Assembly: GCA_002684315.1 (NCBI GenBank)
Contig: NYVB01000041.1
Coordinates: 15,910-23,237 of the forward strand
Length of the DNA stretch: 7,328 nt
From: Planctomycetaceae bacterium
Lineage (GTDB): Bacteria > Planctomycetota > Phycisphaerae > Phycisphaerales > SM1A02
Reading direction: 5' to 3'
Shown here: positions 1 through 6,309 of the stretch, piece after piece
Position numbering within the stretch: the stretch's first letter is position 1
Layout: each line of letters begins with the position of its first letter
The notes under the pieces: generated by a model
Told to the model about the DNA's origin: nothing
The model's database searches: none
What the model saw: the letters and a program-made list of their open reading frames with translations, nothing else
Position numbers and translations under genes: made by a program

Positions 1-800
1 TCGAACGCCTCGCAGGTGATCGGCACGATCCCCTTGATGAGGTCGTACATCGCGGTGGCGTAGTCGCGGATCTCGATCTGGGCGTGCTTGTCCATCCGCA
101 GCGAGAGGAAGTGCAGGATGTTGTGCAGGTCGCACTTCCAGTACCACTCGGTGAAGACGCTGACGGGGAGCGCCGCGCGGGCGATCTCGCGGGCGACGCC
201 CTTCTCGGTGAGATCGTGATAGCGCGAGTACAACGCCTCCGAGTCCTCGAGCAGCTTGAGGAACTCCTCGGCGGTTCCGACGTCCATCGGCTCGTCGCCA
301 CCCTGTCGGTTGGACGTGCTCTGCTTGCGGACGTTGTCGATGGACGGTCGATAGAAACGATCGGGCATGATCGAGTACCGGGCCGAATACTCGTTCACGT
401 TCGCGGTTCGATGCCGGATCCACTGCCGGGCCACGAAGATCGGCATCGCGATGTGGAACTTGAACTCGATCATCTCGAGCGGCGTGGTGTGTCGATGCCG
501 CAGCAGGTAGCGGATGAGTCCGCGGTCCTCGTTGACCTTCTTGGTGCCGGCGCCGTAACTGACCCGGGCCGCCTGGACGATCGCGCTGTCCGCGGTCTGG
601 CCTTCGGGGACGAGCCGGGGCATCGAGTCCACGAGCGCCACGAAGCCGTGCTCGTGGATCGGGATCTCCCACCGGCTGTCGCCGTTCATCACATCCTTGA
701 ACGCCACGTCCGGCGCGACGCGCTGGATCCGGTCGTCCCCGGTGCCCTGGTTGGTGGTGGTGTCGTCGCCCGTGACCTGCGTGTCGGTGTCGCTGCTCAT
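1..800 (-). CDS. thyX: FAD-dependent thymidylate synthase ThyX (3' end off the window)
   Basis: ThyX methylates dUMP to dTMP using methylenetetrahydrofolate, FAD and NADPH, giving cytoplasmic de novo dTTP synthesis without ThyA. The frame gives 266 complete codons from the ATG at 798-800 and stays open to the window edge. The family signature RHRTANVNEYSARYS is at residues 129-143, preceded by an LLRHRHTTPLEM segment near 99-110. A C-terminal block with TEWYWKCDLHNILHFLSLR and then DKHAQIEIRDYA carries the conserved nucleotide- and flavin-binding Arg, His and Gln positions. The first 40 or so residues are an acidic, Thr-rich extension; an internal ATG at codon 38 is a possible alternative start. 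There is no clear Shine-Dalgarno sequence before the chosen ATG. It lies 97 bp downstream of the membrane protein gene in the same direction, so it may share its transcript. Family assignment is near certain; only the extreme C-terminus is missing. Confidence 0.97.
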   Translation of the reverse strand, partial: MSSDTDTQVTGDDTTTNQGTGDDRIQRVAPDVAFKDVMNGDSRWEIPIHEHGFVALVDSMPRLVPEGQTADSAIVQAARVSYGAGTKKVNEDRGLIRYLLRHRHTTPLEMIEFKFHIAMPIFVARQWIRHRTANVNEYSARYSIMPDRFYRPSIDNVRKQSTSNRQGGDEPMDVGTAEEFLKLLEDSEALYSRYHDLTEKGVAREIARAALPVSVFTEWYWKCDLHNILHFLSLRMDKHAQIEIRDYATAMYDLIKGIVPITCEAF

Positions 801-897
801 GCCGTCAGTCTCGCAGGTCGCCCGGGCCCCGGCCAGCGTCGGCGTCGATTTCGACATCCCGCCAACATCCGGAAGATGCTCCGAGCGGCTCGACGGC

Positions 898-1422
898 TCA
901 GTTCGCGAGGCGGACGCCGGCGTTCCGGAGCCACCCGTTCACCACGTCCAGCGTCGATCTGGCGTCGATCATCCCGCTGGGACGGCCTCCGACCGAAAGG
1001 ACCGGCGGAAGATCCCGCTCCGGCGGCCAACTGACCAGGACGAGCTCCAGGGCATCCGAAAGGGGTACCGGCTCCATGCCGGCCATCGCCTCCTCGAAGG
1101 TGGCGGGCCAGCCGGACTCGGGGTCCGGGTCCGGATCGGCGAGTGGGCCGGGAATCACGGCGGGAAGCTCGCGATCGAGGATCTCGGAGACTTCCAGCGG
1201 AAACGCGCCGCCGTCCGACGTGGCCACGAGGATGGCGTAGCCGACGGTCCGGAGGGCCGTGTCGCTTCGAATCGCCTGGGCCTTCACATTGCGGACCACG
1301 TCGAGACCGAAGAACCAGGTCCCGACCACGCTGGCCGCGAAGATGAAGATGAAGCAGAAGAGGAAGATCCGTCCCCGGACCCCTCCCTGTGTTTCCAATT
1401 CCGAGCCGCGTTCCTGGGTCAC
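898..1422 (-). CDS. Single-pass membrane protein of unknown function, coupled to the upstream ABC ATPase gene
   Basis: I do not recognise a family. From the GTG at 1420-1422 the protein has 174 residues: a short polar N-terminus (1-18, ending VRGR), one strongly hydrophobic segment at about 19-40 rich in Phe and Ile, then a 134-residue soluble domain with an Asp-Pro repeat (ADPDPDPE) in the middle. The positive residues just before the helix suggest the N-terminus is inside and the domain outside, in the periplasm. This start is preferred because its GTG overlaps the TGA of the ABC gene (GTGA) and an AAGGG lies 8 nt upstream. A GTG six codons earlier (1438-1440) is open in frame but would place that Shine-Dalgarno sequence inside the gene. 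The tight coupling implies joint expression with the transporter ATPase; a functional link is only inferred. Real gene likely, function unknown. Confidence 0.75.
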   Translation of the reverse strand: MTQERGSELETQGGVRGRIFLFCFIFIFAASVVGTWFFGLDVVRNVKAQAIRSDTALRTVGYAILVATSDGGAFPLEVSEILDRELPAVIPGPLADPDPDPESGWPATFEEAMAGMEPVPLSDALELVLVSWPPERDLPPVLSVGGRPSGMIDARSTLDVVNGWLRNAGVRLAN

Positions 1423-2288
1423 ATCCGCATCCCTTCCCACTCGACGCGAACTCGTTCCCGGCGGGGATCGGGCTCGGGAACCGCCGAGAGCAGTGCCTTG
1501 GTGTAGGGGTGCTGCGGATCGTGAATCACCTGATCGCGGGCGCCGACCTCGACGATCTTGCCGTTGTACATGACCGCGATGCGGTCACAGACGTGATGGA
1601 CCACCGCCATGTCATGGCTGATGAAGAGGTAACTCAGATCGAATTCCTCCTGGAGATCGTCCAGCAGGTTGAGGATCTGCGACTGGATCGACACGTCGAG
1701 CGCGGAGGTCGGCTCGTCGCACACGATCATTCTCGGCTCGACCGCGAGGGCCCGGGCGATTCCGATCCGCTGCCGTTGTCCACCACTGAATTCGTGCGGA
1801 TACCGGTCCGCGGCCTGCTTCCAGAGTCCGCATCGTTCGAGCAGCTGCTCCACCCGATGCCGCAGCTCGTCGCCACTGGCCATGCCGTGCACCACGAGCG
1901 GTTCGCCGACGAGTCGGCCGACCCGCATCCGCGGGTTCAGGGAGCCACCGGGATCCTGGAAGATGATCTGCATCTCGCGGCGAAGCGCCCGCATCTCGGT
2001 CGCGGACTGCTTGAACACCGGCTTGCCTTCGAAGTGCACCTCTCCACTCGTCGCTTCGAGCAGGCGAAGAATCGTCCGGCCGACGGTGGTCTTGCCACAC
2101 CCCGACTCGCCCACGAGGCCGAGCGTCTCACCGACCCCGAGGTCGAAGCTGACGCCGTCGACCGCCCGAACGTGGTCGACGGTCCGCTGGAAGAGACCTC
2201 GCTTCACGGGGAAGTGGGTCTTGAGGTCGTTGACCTCGAGCAGTGGACGGGCGGACGAATCGTTGGACGTGTTTGGAGACGGGGACAT
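1419..2288 (-). CDS. Oligopeptide/dipeptide-type ABC transporter ATP-binding protein (OppF/DppF-like)
   Basis: This 289-residue ATPase would power import of peptides or a similar solute (Opp/Dpp/nickel family) from the cytoplasmic face of the membrane. All ABC motifs are visible: Walker A GESGCGKT at 60-67, Q-loop FQD at 110-112, signature FSGGQRQR at 167-174, Walker B IVCDE ending in Glu192, D-loop SALD at 195-198 and the switch His225. The insert KRGLFQ near 29-34 and [10 protein letters not shown] at 112-121 are typical of the OppF/DppF branch, as is [16 protein letters not shown] from 260. The protein ends about 14 residues after that, so the usual C-terminal oligo_HPY tail with its SGCxFxxRC-type cysteine segment is absent and does not appear in another frame downstream. 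No permease, OppD-like partner or binding-protein gene is in the window. No Shine-Dalgarno sequence precedes the ATG; a TAGCAT hexamer sits 7 nt upstream. Transported solute unknown. Confidence 0.95.
   Translation of the reverse strand: MSPSPNTSNDSSARPLLEVNDLKTHFPVKRGLFQRTVDHVRAVDGVSFDLGVGETLGLVGESGCGKTTVGRTILRLLEATSGEVHFEGKPVFKQSATEMRALRREMQIIFQDPGGSLNPRMRVGRLVGEPLVVHGMASGDELRHRVEQLLERCGLWKQAADRYPHEFSGGQRQRIGIARALAVEPRMIVCDEPTSALDVSIQSQILNLLDDLQEEFDLSYLFISHDMAVVHHVCDRIAVMYNGKIVEVGARDQVIHDPQHPYTKALLSAVPEPDPRRERVRVEWEGMRM
1430..1437 (-). promoter_or_regulatory. Shine-Dalgarno sequence deciding the start of the membrane protein gene
   Basis: The minus strand reads GGAAGGGA here, inside the last codons of the ABC ATPase gene. 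Its AAGGG core is 8 nt before the GTG at 1420-1422, which itself overlaps the ABC stop codon. The arrangement is typical of translational coupling and favours the shorter form of the membrane protein. Confidence 0.6.
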
Positions 2289-2295
2289 GATTCAG

Positions 2296-2301
2296 ATGCT
2301 A
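2296..2301 (-). promoter_or_regulatory. Candidate -10 element for a leaderless ABC ATPase transcript
   Basis: The minus strand has TAGCAT followed by 7 nt and then the ATG at 2286-2288. With no Shine-Dalgarno sequence in the preceding 20 nt, a transcript starting at or next to the ATG is plausible. No -35 hexamer could be found at normal spacing. The same layout is seen before panB and coaD, which is the main reason for listing it. Confidence 0.35.
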
Positions 2302-2360
2302 CCGGTTCCGGGCCTGTGACTGGGGCTGCGGATCAGGGTGATTTCGACACGGGACGGGTC

Positions 2361-3866
2361 TCAGGACCCGAGATCGAGGGCGACCCGCTCACCGTCCGGT
2401 CGAACCCCGACGATCGGAATCGATCCCTGACGCCGGGAGAGCCGGACGAGAAGCCTGTCCAACCGGGCGAGCAGCTCGTCGTACGAAGCGATCGGACGAC
2501 CGCCGGCCTCGAGCAGGATCGAGCCTCTGGGGAAGACCTGCCCGATCTGGCTCCGGGGATCGGAATCCAGCACGATGACTCCGGACTGGAATTCCACACC
2601 TGCGTCCTGGGCCCGATCGGGAGTCGAGGTCGCGAGCTCGACCAGACCGAGGTCCCGAAGCCGTTGGGCGGCGAGGCTCGACATGATCGGATCGAGCCGG
2701 CCGAGGACGACCTCGATCAACCGCCTGCCGGACTCGCCGGATTCGAGATCGGTCCGCCAGACATCGAGCACGACGACCTCGCCGGGTCGTCCGGAGGAGA
2801 TCATCGACTTCAGCTGTTCGAGCCCGCGGACCCGACGACCGTCCACCTGCTCGATGACGTCGCCGACCTTGATTCCCGCGACCTCCGCCGGATACCCCTG
2901 CTCGACCGCGGTGACCGCGACGCCGTCGCCCTCGTACTCCTCCATGATCGCTTCGGCATAGGGGCGGAAGACGGCGGCCCGGCCGCCGAACGCGGCGGCC
3001 CGTTCGAGGTCCATCGAGGTGGTCGCGGCGAGCCCGACGCCGAGGAAGCCCTTCTGGACCTCCCCGGTCTCGATGACCTGTTCCACGACCGCGGTGATCT
3101 GCGACATGGGAATCGCGAGGCCGATGCCCGCGAACTGTCCCTGTCCGATGGTGTTGCCGCGGCCGGTTGCGATCGCGGTGTTCATGCCGATCACGCGCCC
3201 CTGGGCGTCGGTCAGCGGGCCGCCGGAGTTGCCGGGGTTGATCGCCGCGTCGACCTGGATGAAGTTCTCGTAGTCGATGTCGTCGAGCCCCGCCGCCCGG
3301 CCGAGGCCGGAGACGATGCCGCTCGACATCGAGAATCGAAAGTCGAAGGGCGAACCGAATGCGAACGCGATGTCGCCCTGCCGCACGCCCCGGCTCTCAC
3401 CACGACGAGCGGGAATCAGGTTGCCCGAGGCGATCTTGACCACCGCGATGTCGCTTCGAAGATCGAGTCCGAGGACCTCCGCGGTTCGCACCTCGCCGTC
3501 ATGGAGCTGGATCTCGATCTCATCGGCCGCTTCGACCACGTGCGCGTTGGTCACCACGTGTCCGGCCTCGTCCCAGATCCAACCGGAACCGGTCGAGGCG
3601 AACTGCCCGAACCGCGAGCCGTTTCCGACGGTGCCCTGACTCGACACGTGGACCACCGACGGCTCCACCACCGTGGCGATGTCGCGCTGCGCCTGCGAGA
3701 TCGCCTCGAGCACGTTGCCGTCCTCGAGGCGGGCCGATGCCTTCGCGATGTCGGCGCGGGTGCTTGCGGTGACCACGCCCCGGATCGCGGCGGGCCCTGC
3801 AAAGAGCGCTGCCACGATCGTCGTGGCGACCACGATGGCGGGTCCGACATGCGTGATTCGATTCAT
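2361..3866 (-). CDS. HtrA/Deg-family trypsin-like serine protease with two PDZ regions
   Basis: HtrA/Deg proteases degrade or refold damaged envelope proteins, outside the cytoplasmic membrane. The 501-residue product begins with a hydrophobic segment at about 8-28 that can serve as a signal peptide or membrane anchor. The protease domain spans roughly 60-268 with a complete triad: His109 in TNAHVV, Asp139 in SDIAVVK, and Ser214 in GNSGGPL. GFLGV at 273 opens the first PDZ domain (about 273-372), with GYPAEVAGIKVGDVIEQVDG in its core. A more divergent second PDZ region covers about 385-498. An extra segment of some 30 residues (about 282-312) sits early in PDZ1. There is no long Gln-rich LA loop, so it is closer to DegQ/DegS-like members than to DegP. 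The ATG at 3864-3866 has a GGAG 11 nt upstream. The panB terminator upstream implies an independent promoter. Family certain; exact paralogue not assignable. Confidence 0.96.
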   Translation of the reverse strand: MNRITHVGPAIVVATTIVAALFAGPAAIRGVVTASTRADIAKASARLEDGNVLEAISQAQRDIATVVEPSVVHVSSQGTVGNGSRFGQFASTGSGWIWDEAGHVVTNAHVVEAADEIEIQLHDGEVRTAEVLGLDLRSDIAVVKIASGNLIPARRGESRGVRQGDIAFAFGSPFDFRFSMSSGIVSGLGRAAGLDDIDYENFIQVDAAINPGNSGGPLTDAQGRVIGMNTAIATGRGNTIGQGQFAGIGLAIPMSQITAVVEQVIETGEVQKGFLGVGLAATTSMDLERAAAFGGRAAVFRPYAEAIMEEYEGDGVAVTAVEQGYPAEVAGIKVGDVIEQVDGRRVRGLEQLKSMISSGRPGEVVVLDVWRTDLESGESGRRLIEVVLGRLDPIMSSLAAQRLRDLGLVELATSTPDRAQDAGVEFQSGVIVLDSDPRSQIGQVFPRGSILLEAGGRPIASYDELLARLDRLLVRLSRRQGSIPIVGVRPDGERVALDLGS

Positions 3867-3907
3867 GGTCGCTGCTGCTCCAACGGGGTTGCCGACTCGG
3901 AAGCCGA

Positions 3908-3957
3908 AGGGCCTCGCCCTGTCTTCTTCGGAAAACGGAGGCGGTCTGGTTCGTCAA
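3908..3957 (-). promoter_or_regulatory. Possible promoter and leader hairpin of the HtrA-family gene
   Basis: The gene needs its own promoter because the 117 bp before it follow a terminator. On the minus strand a TTGACG (3952-3957), matching five of six -35 consensus bases, is followed after 16 nt by TTTTCC (3930-3935), a poor -10. A short hairpin, stem AGGGC/GCCCT with a 3-nt loop (3908-3920), lies further down the leader. The -35 match is the only persuasive part. Confidence 0.22.
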
Positions 3958-3983
3958 CCGGCGAAACCCTCGACGGATTCGCG

Positions 3984-4006
3984 AAAAAAGGCCCGCCGGA
4001 GGCAGG
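3984..4006 (-). terminator. Intrinsic terminator downstream of panB
   Basis: Read on the minus strand, CCTGCC and GGCGGG form a 6-bp stem (one T-G pair) around a 3-nt loop, followed by CC and a run of six T. It starts 47 bp after the panB stop codon and ends 117 bp before the protease start, so it closes the coaD-MBL-panB group and separates it from the protease gene. T runs of this length are rare in the rest of this GC-rich window, which strengthens the call. Confidence 0.75.
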
Positions 4007-4053
4007 TTCATCCCGATGAGCCCCGAAACGGTCCGACTGACTCCGAACCCGGG

Positions 4054-4926
4054 TCAATCCTCGAGCCGATTCGCCTCGCCGTCCAGCATCTCGTACTCGT
4101 GATCGAGTTCCCGGCGGCGGACCTTCTCACACCACTGTTCCACGACGACCTGGACGGAGGGACCGATCCGGCCCTCCTTGCCCGCGAAACTGGGCTGCCA
4201 GTCGCTGAGTCCGAGGATGTCCTGCGTCACCACGATCTGGCCGTGACAGGCCGGTCCCGCCCCGCATCCGATCACCGGCACATCCACCGCTTCGACCACC
4301 TTCGCGGCCGTCTCGGCGGTCGTCGCCTCGGCGAGCACCGCGACGGCACCGGCCGCGACGAGGGTCCGGGCGTCCTCCACCACGCGTCGGGCGGATTCGG
4401 CGGTGCGTCCCGCGACCTTGTAGCCGCCATGGAGGTGCACCTGCTGAGGAAGGCAGCCCACATGGGCGATCGCCGGAACCCCGGCCCGGGAGAGACGCTC
4501 GAAGACCGAGGCGAACCGAGCGTCCGCCTCGAGTTTCACCGCGTCCGCGTTGCCCTCGACCATGAATCGAGCCGCATTCGCGACCGCTTCATGCTCATCG
4601 AGGTGATAGCTCATGAACGGCATGTCGCCGACGACGAAGGCGTTGGGGGCGCCGCGCCGCACCGCCGCCGTGATCTGCAGGAGGAATTCGAGCGGCGCGT
4701 GCGTGGTGCTCGGAAGACCGAGGACGACCTCCGCGGCGGAGTCGCCCACCAGCATCACCGGAACGCCCGCCCGGGCCAGCCACCGCGCCATGGTCGCGTC
4801 GTAGGCGGTGAGACACGGAAACACCACGTCGTCGCGTCGCCAGCGACGCAGATCGCGGAGGGTGATCCGTTCGGGGAGTCCGGGTGGGGACGACGGCTGC
4901 GGTGGTTCGTCGACGCGGGAGCTCAT
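4054..4926 (-). CDS. panB: 3-methyl-2-oxobutanoate hydroxymethyltransferase (ketopantoate hydroxymethyltransferase)
   Basis: PanB transfers a hydroxymethyl group from methylenetetrahydrofolate to 2-oxoisovalerate, giving ketopantoate, the first committed step to pantothenate and CoA. The 290-residue protein is a (beta/alpha)8 barrel in the family. Visible matches to the E. coli enzyme include LTAYDATMA (39-47), VGDS with metal ligand Asp62, AAVRRGAPN (87-95), DMPFM with metal ligand Asp101, VKLE with Lys131 and Glu133, HVG (155-157), GGYKVAGR (167-174), Glu200 as the expected catalytic acid, and GCGAGPACHGQI further on. A Pro-rich stretch of about 17 residues precedes the usual N-terminus, and a short tail extends the C-terminus, so it is about 25 residues longer than the E. 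coli protein. The segment after VGDS (AAEVVLG) differs from the common LGMVVLG. It follows the MBL-fold gene by 49 bp. No Shine-Dalgarno sequence precedes the ATG. Confidence 0.95.
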   Translation of the reverse strand: MSSRVDEPPQPSSPPGLPERITLRDLRRWRRDDVVFPCLTAYDATMARWLARAGVPVMLVGDSAAEVVLGLPSTTHAPLEFLLQITAAVRRGAPNAFVVGDMPFMSYHLDEHEAVANAARFMVEGNADAVKLEADARFASVFERLSRAGVPAIAHVGCLPQQVHLHGGYKVAGRTAESARRVVEDARTLVAAGAVAVLAEATTAETAAKVVEAVDVPVIGCGAGPACHGQIVVTQDILGLSDWQPSFAGKEGRIGPSVQVVVEQWCEKVRRRELDHEYEMLDGEANRLED

Positions 4927-4932
4927 GCCGAT

Positions 4933-4961
4933 AGTCTAGATGCTTCGCCCGGCGATGCGAA
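4933..4961 (-). promoter_or_regulatory. Candidate promoter for a leaderless panB transcript
   Basis: On the minus strand TTCGCA (4956-4961) and TAGACT (4933-4938), each matching four of six consensus bases, are separated by 17 nt. The second hexamer ends 6 nt before the panB ATG, so a transcript would begin at or next to the start codon. It lies within the 49-bp gap after the MBL-fold gene and could act as an internal promoter in a longer operon. Confidence 0.35.
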
Positions 4962-4975
4962 ATCCGACCCGAAAA

Positions 4976-5674
4976 TCATCCGAGCCCCATCGGACGGACG
5001 GGGTTCGGGACGATGTTGTCCCGACCAAGGACGAGCATGTCCGCGATCTCGACCGCCTCGCGGAAACTCTCGGTCGCCTTCTCCAGATCCGCGACGTGCG
5101 GCAGGACGGCGCCCTGTTCCAGGTGCTCGAGCGTGGCGACCGCGTCCCCGCACAGCAGGATCGTCACCTTGGGAAGCGGAAGCAGAAGTCCGCAGAGCCC
5201 CGGCGTGACGCCGGGAAGCGGAAAGAGGTCCACGCCGTCCATGATCTGGTCCGGGGCCGCCCCGAACCGCGTCACGATCCGCTCCTCCTCCTCGAGGAGT
5301 CGCTCGGTGTCCCGATCGAGCTCGTCGACGTCGTCGAGTTCGATCATCTTCTCCCGCAGGGCCGCGCGGTAGGCGTCTCGTTCGACCTCCCCCACCAGCC
5401 ACTGCGCCTCGGGAAAGAGTTCGAGACCGCGTCGACGATCCGGCCGGAGATCGGTGAGGAAGATGTCGGTGATCGCTTCCGGTCCCAGTCCCGTCCGCTC
5501 GTCGAGACGCTGCCGCAGGTGATCGGGAGGCAGGCTCGGGTCGATCAGGATCCGGCGATCCCCCTCGGTGAGCAGGGTGGTGGTCGCGTGACCGGGGCGG
5601 CGGTTGCCCGCCTCGTTTCGAAGCGGGTGACTGGCGAGCGCGCCGATCGAGATGATCCGGACTTCAACTGACAT
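4976..5674 (-). CDS. Degenerate metallo-beta-lactamase-fold protein, probable pseudoenzyme
   Basis: The 232-residue protein has the order of an MBL-fold hydrolase: HATTTLLTEGDRRILIDPSL (29-48), a first strand-helix unit, an acidic charged helical insert (about 100-135), then FPLPGVTPGLCG (151-162) and LLCGDAV (173-179). The metal-binding residues are largely replaced. Where THxHxDH is expected it has TDLRPDR (74-80), keeping only Asp79. The usual PGHTPG reads PGVTPG (154-159), losing the His. Asp177 is kept in CGDA, and the final His region reads LGRDN (216-220). Classical two-zinc hydrolysis therefore seems unlikely, while Asp, Arg and Asn in those places may form a different site. It follows coaD by 39 bp and precedes panB by 49 bp. 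The ATG has an AGGA 11 nt upstream, somewhat far. Fold assignment is fairly sure; activity and role are unknown. Confidence 0.82.
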   Translation of the reverse strand: MSVEVRIISIGALASHPLRNEAGNRRPGHATTTLLTEGDRRILIDPSLPPDHLRQRLDERTGLGPEAITDIFLTDLRPDRRRGLELFPEAQWLVGEVERDAYRAALREKMIELDDVDELDRDTERLLEEEERIVTRFGAAPDQIMDGVDLFPLPGVTPGLCGLLLPLPKVTILLCGDAVATLEHLEQGAVLPHVADLEKATESFREAVEIADMLVLGRDNIVPNPVRPMGLG

Positions 5675-5691
5675 GGTCTGTGGGTTCCTGT

Positions 5692-5705
5692 CCCGCCTCG
5701 GCGGG
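5692..5705 (-). repeat. GC-rich hairpin between coaD and the MBL-fold gene
   Basis: A perfect inverted repeat, CCCGCC/GGCGGG with 2 nt between (or a 5-bp stem with a 4-nt loop), fills part of the 39-bp intergenic space. No T run follows, so it is not a standard terminator. It could stabilise or separate the two messages, and it is close enough to the MBL-fold ribosome binding region to affect initiation. Confidence 0.4.
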
Positions 5706-5713
5706 GTGCACGA

Positions 5714-6289
5714 TCAATCGACGAGCGGGTCCCGGCCGAACGCACCGAGTGGATGCGCCGGATCGCGCTGCTTGTCGCGGATGGCGTCGAACACCACCGG
5801 CGGAACGAAGGTCGCGAGCTGCTCGATCGACGCGCCGAGCGCCGCCATCTGGCGGATGAGACTGCTCGAGGTATAGGCGTATTCCTCGCCCGAGACGATG
5901 AAGACCGTCTCGATCCCCGCGATCTTCCGATTCGTGATGGCGAGCTGCGACTCGTTCGCGAGGTCGGTCGAGTTTCGGATGCCGCGGATGATCGCGCACG
6001 CGCCGACCCGGCGGGCGAAATCGACGGTCAGGCCTTCGTAGGTCTCGACCCGCACCGCGGCACCTTCGGCCTCGTCCGCGGCGATCGCGTTCCGAACCAT
6101 CTCGGACCGCTCCTCCATGACGAACAGGGGTGCCTTCTCGGGATTCCGCCCGATCGCGACGACGATCTCGTCGAACATCGTGCGGGCCCGTCGAAGCACG
6201 TCGAGGTGGCCCAGCGTGATGGGATCGAACGAGCCCGTGTAGATGGCGAGGTGCCGGGCATGGCCGTCGTTGGTCGGGGTCTTGCTCAC
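5714..6289 (-). CDS. coaD: Phosphopantetheine adenylyltransferase
   Basis: CoaD transfers AMP from ATP to 4'-phosphopantetheine, forming dephospho-CoA, the penultimate step of CoA synthesis in the cytoplasm. Starting at the GTG at 6287-6289 the product has 191 residues. It shows the nucleotidyltransferase motif TGSFDPITLGH (18-28, His28 being the catalytic HIGH-type His), Lys52 in NPEKAPLF, IRGIR with Arg102 and Arg105, ANESQLAITNR with Glu113, and TSSSLIRQMA (140-149), all in the order of the E. coli enzyme. About 20 extra residues (RDKQRDPAHPLG onward) extend the C-terminus beyond the usual length near 160. The GTG start is chosen because recognisable homology begins about 13 residues later and the frame upstream (to an ATG at 6458-6460) codes for nothing family-like. 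No Shine-Dalgarno sequence is visible; a TACAAT lies 7 nt before the GTG. Confidence 0.95.
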   Translation of the reverse strand: MSKTPTNDGHARHLAIYTGSFDPITLGHLDVLRRARTMFDEIVVAIGRNPEKAPLFVMEERSEMVRNAIAADEAEGAAVRVETYEGLTVDFARRVGACAIIRGIRNSTDLANESQLAITNRKIAGIETVFIVSGEEYAYTSSSLIRQMAALGASIEQLATFVPPVVFDAIRDKQRDPAHPLGAFGRDPLVD

Positions 6290-6296
6290 GATGCGG

Positions 6297-6302
6297 ATTG
6301 TA
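6297..6302 (-). promoter_or_regulatory. -10 element for a leaderless coaD transcript
   Basis: TACAAT on the minus strand matches five of six -10 consensus bases and ends exactly 7 nt before the coaD GTG, placing the expected transcription start on the start codon. The hexamer at the -35 distance (ATCTGG, 6320-6325) is poor, so an activator may be needed. Confidence 0.5.
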
Positions 6303-6309
6303 CCGGCAC

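Noticed and set aside
844..855. GTCGA/TCGAC inverted repeat in the 97-bp gap before thyX, considered as an operator
   Set aside because: It is short, and TCGA-type palindromes are common throughout this sequence, so chance explains it.
84..1034. A plus-strand open frame of 316 codons over thyX and the start of the next gene
   Set aside because: The minus strand carries the unmistakable ThyX signature; the plus frame has no recognisable motif and ends in an Arg-rich tail.
2355..2370. Hairpin CGGGTC/GACCCG spanning the stop codon of the protease gene, considered as a terminator
   Set aside because: The stem has 6 bp with a 4-nt loop but no T run follows on the minus strand, and it lies over the stop codon.
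1389..4019. A plus-strand open frame of 876 codons antisense to the ABC ATPase and the protease genes
   Set aside because: It mirrors two genes with complete motif sets on the other strand. Its product is rich in Arg, Asp, His and Gly with no domain, as expected for the complement of GC-rich coding sequence.
3673..5208. A plus-strand open frame of 511 codons across the protease leader, panB and the MBL-fold gene
   Set aside because: It crosses a terminator, two gaps and parts of three real genes on the other strand, and has no domain of its own.
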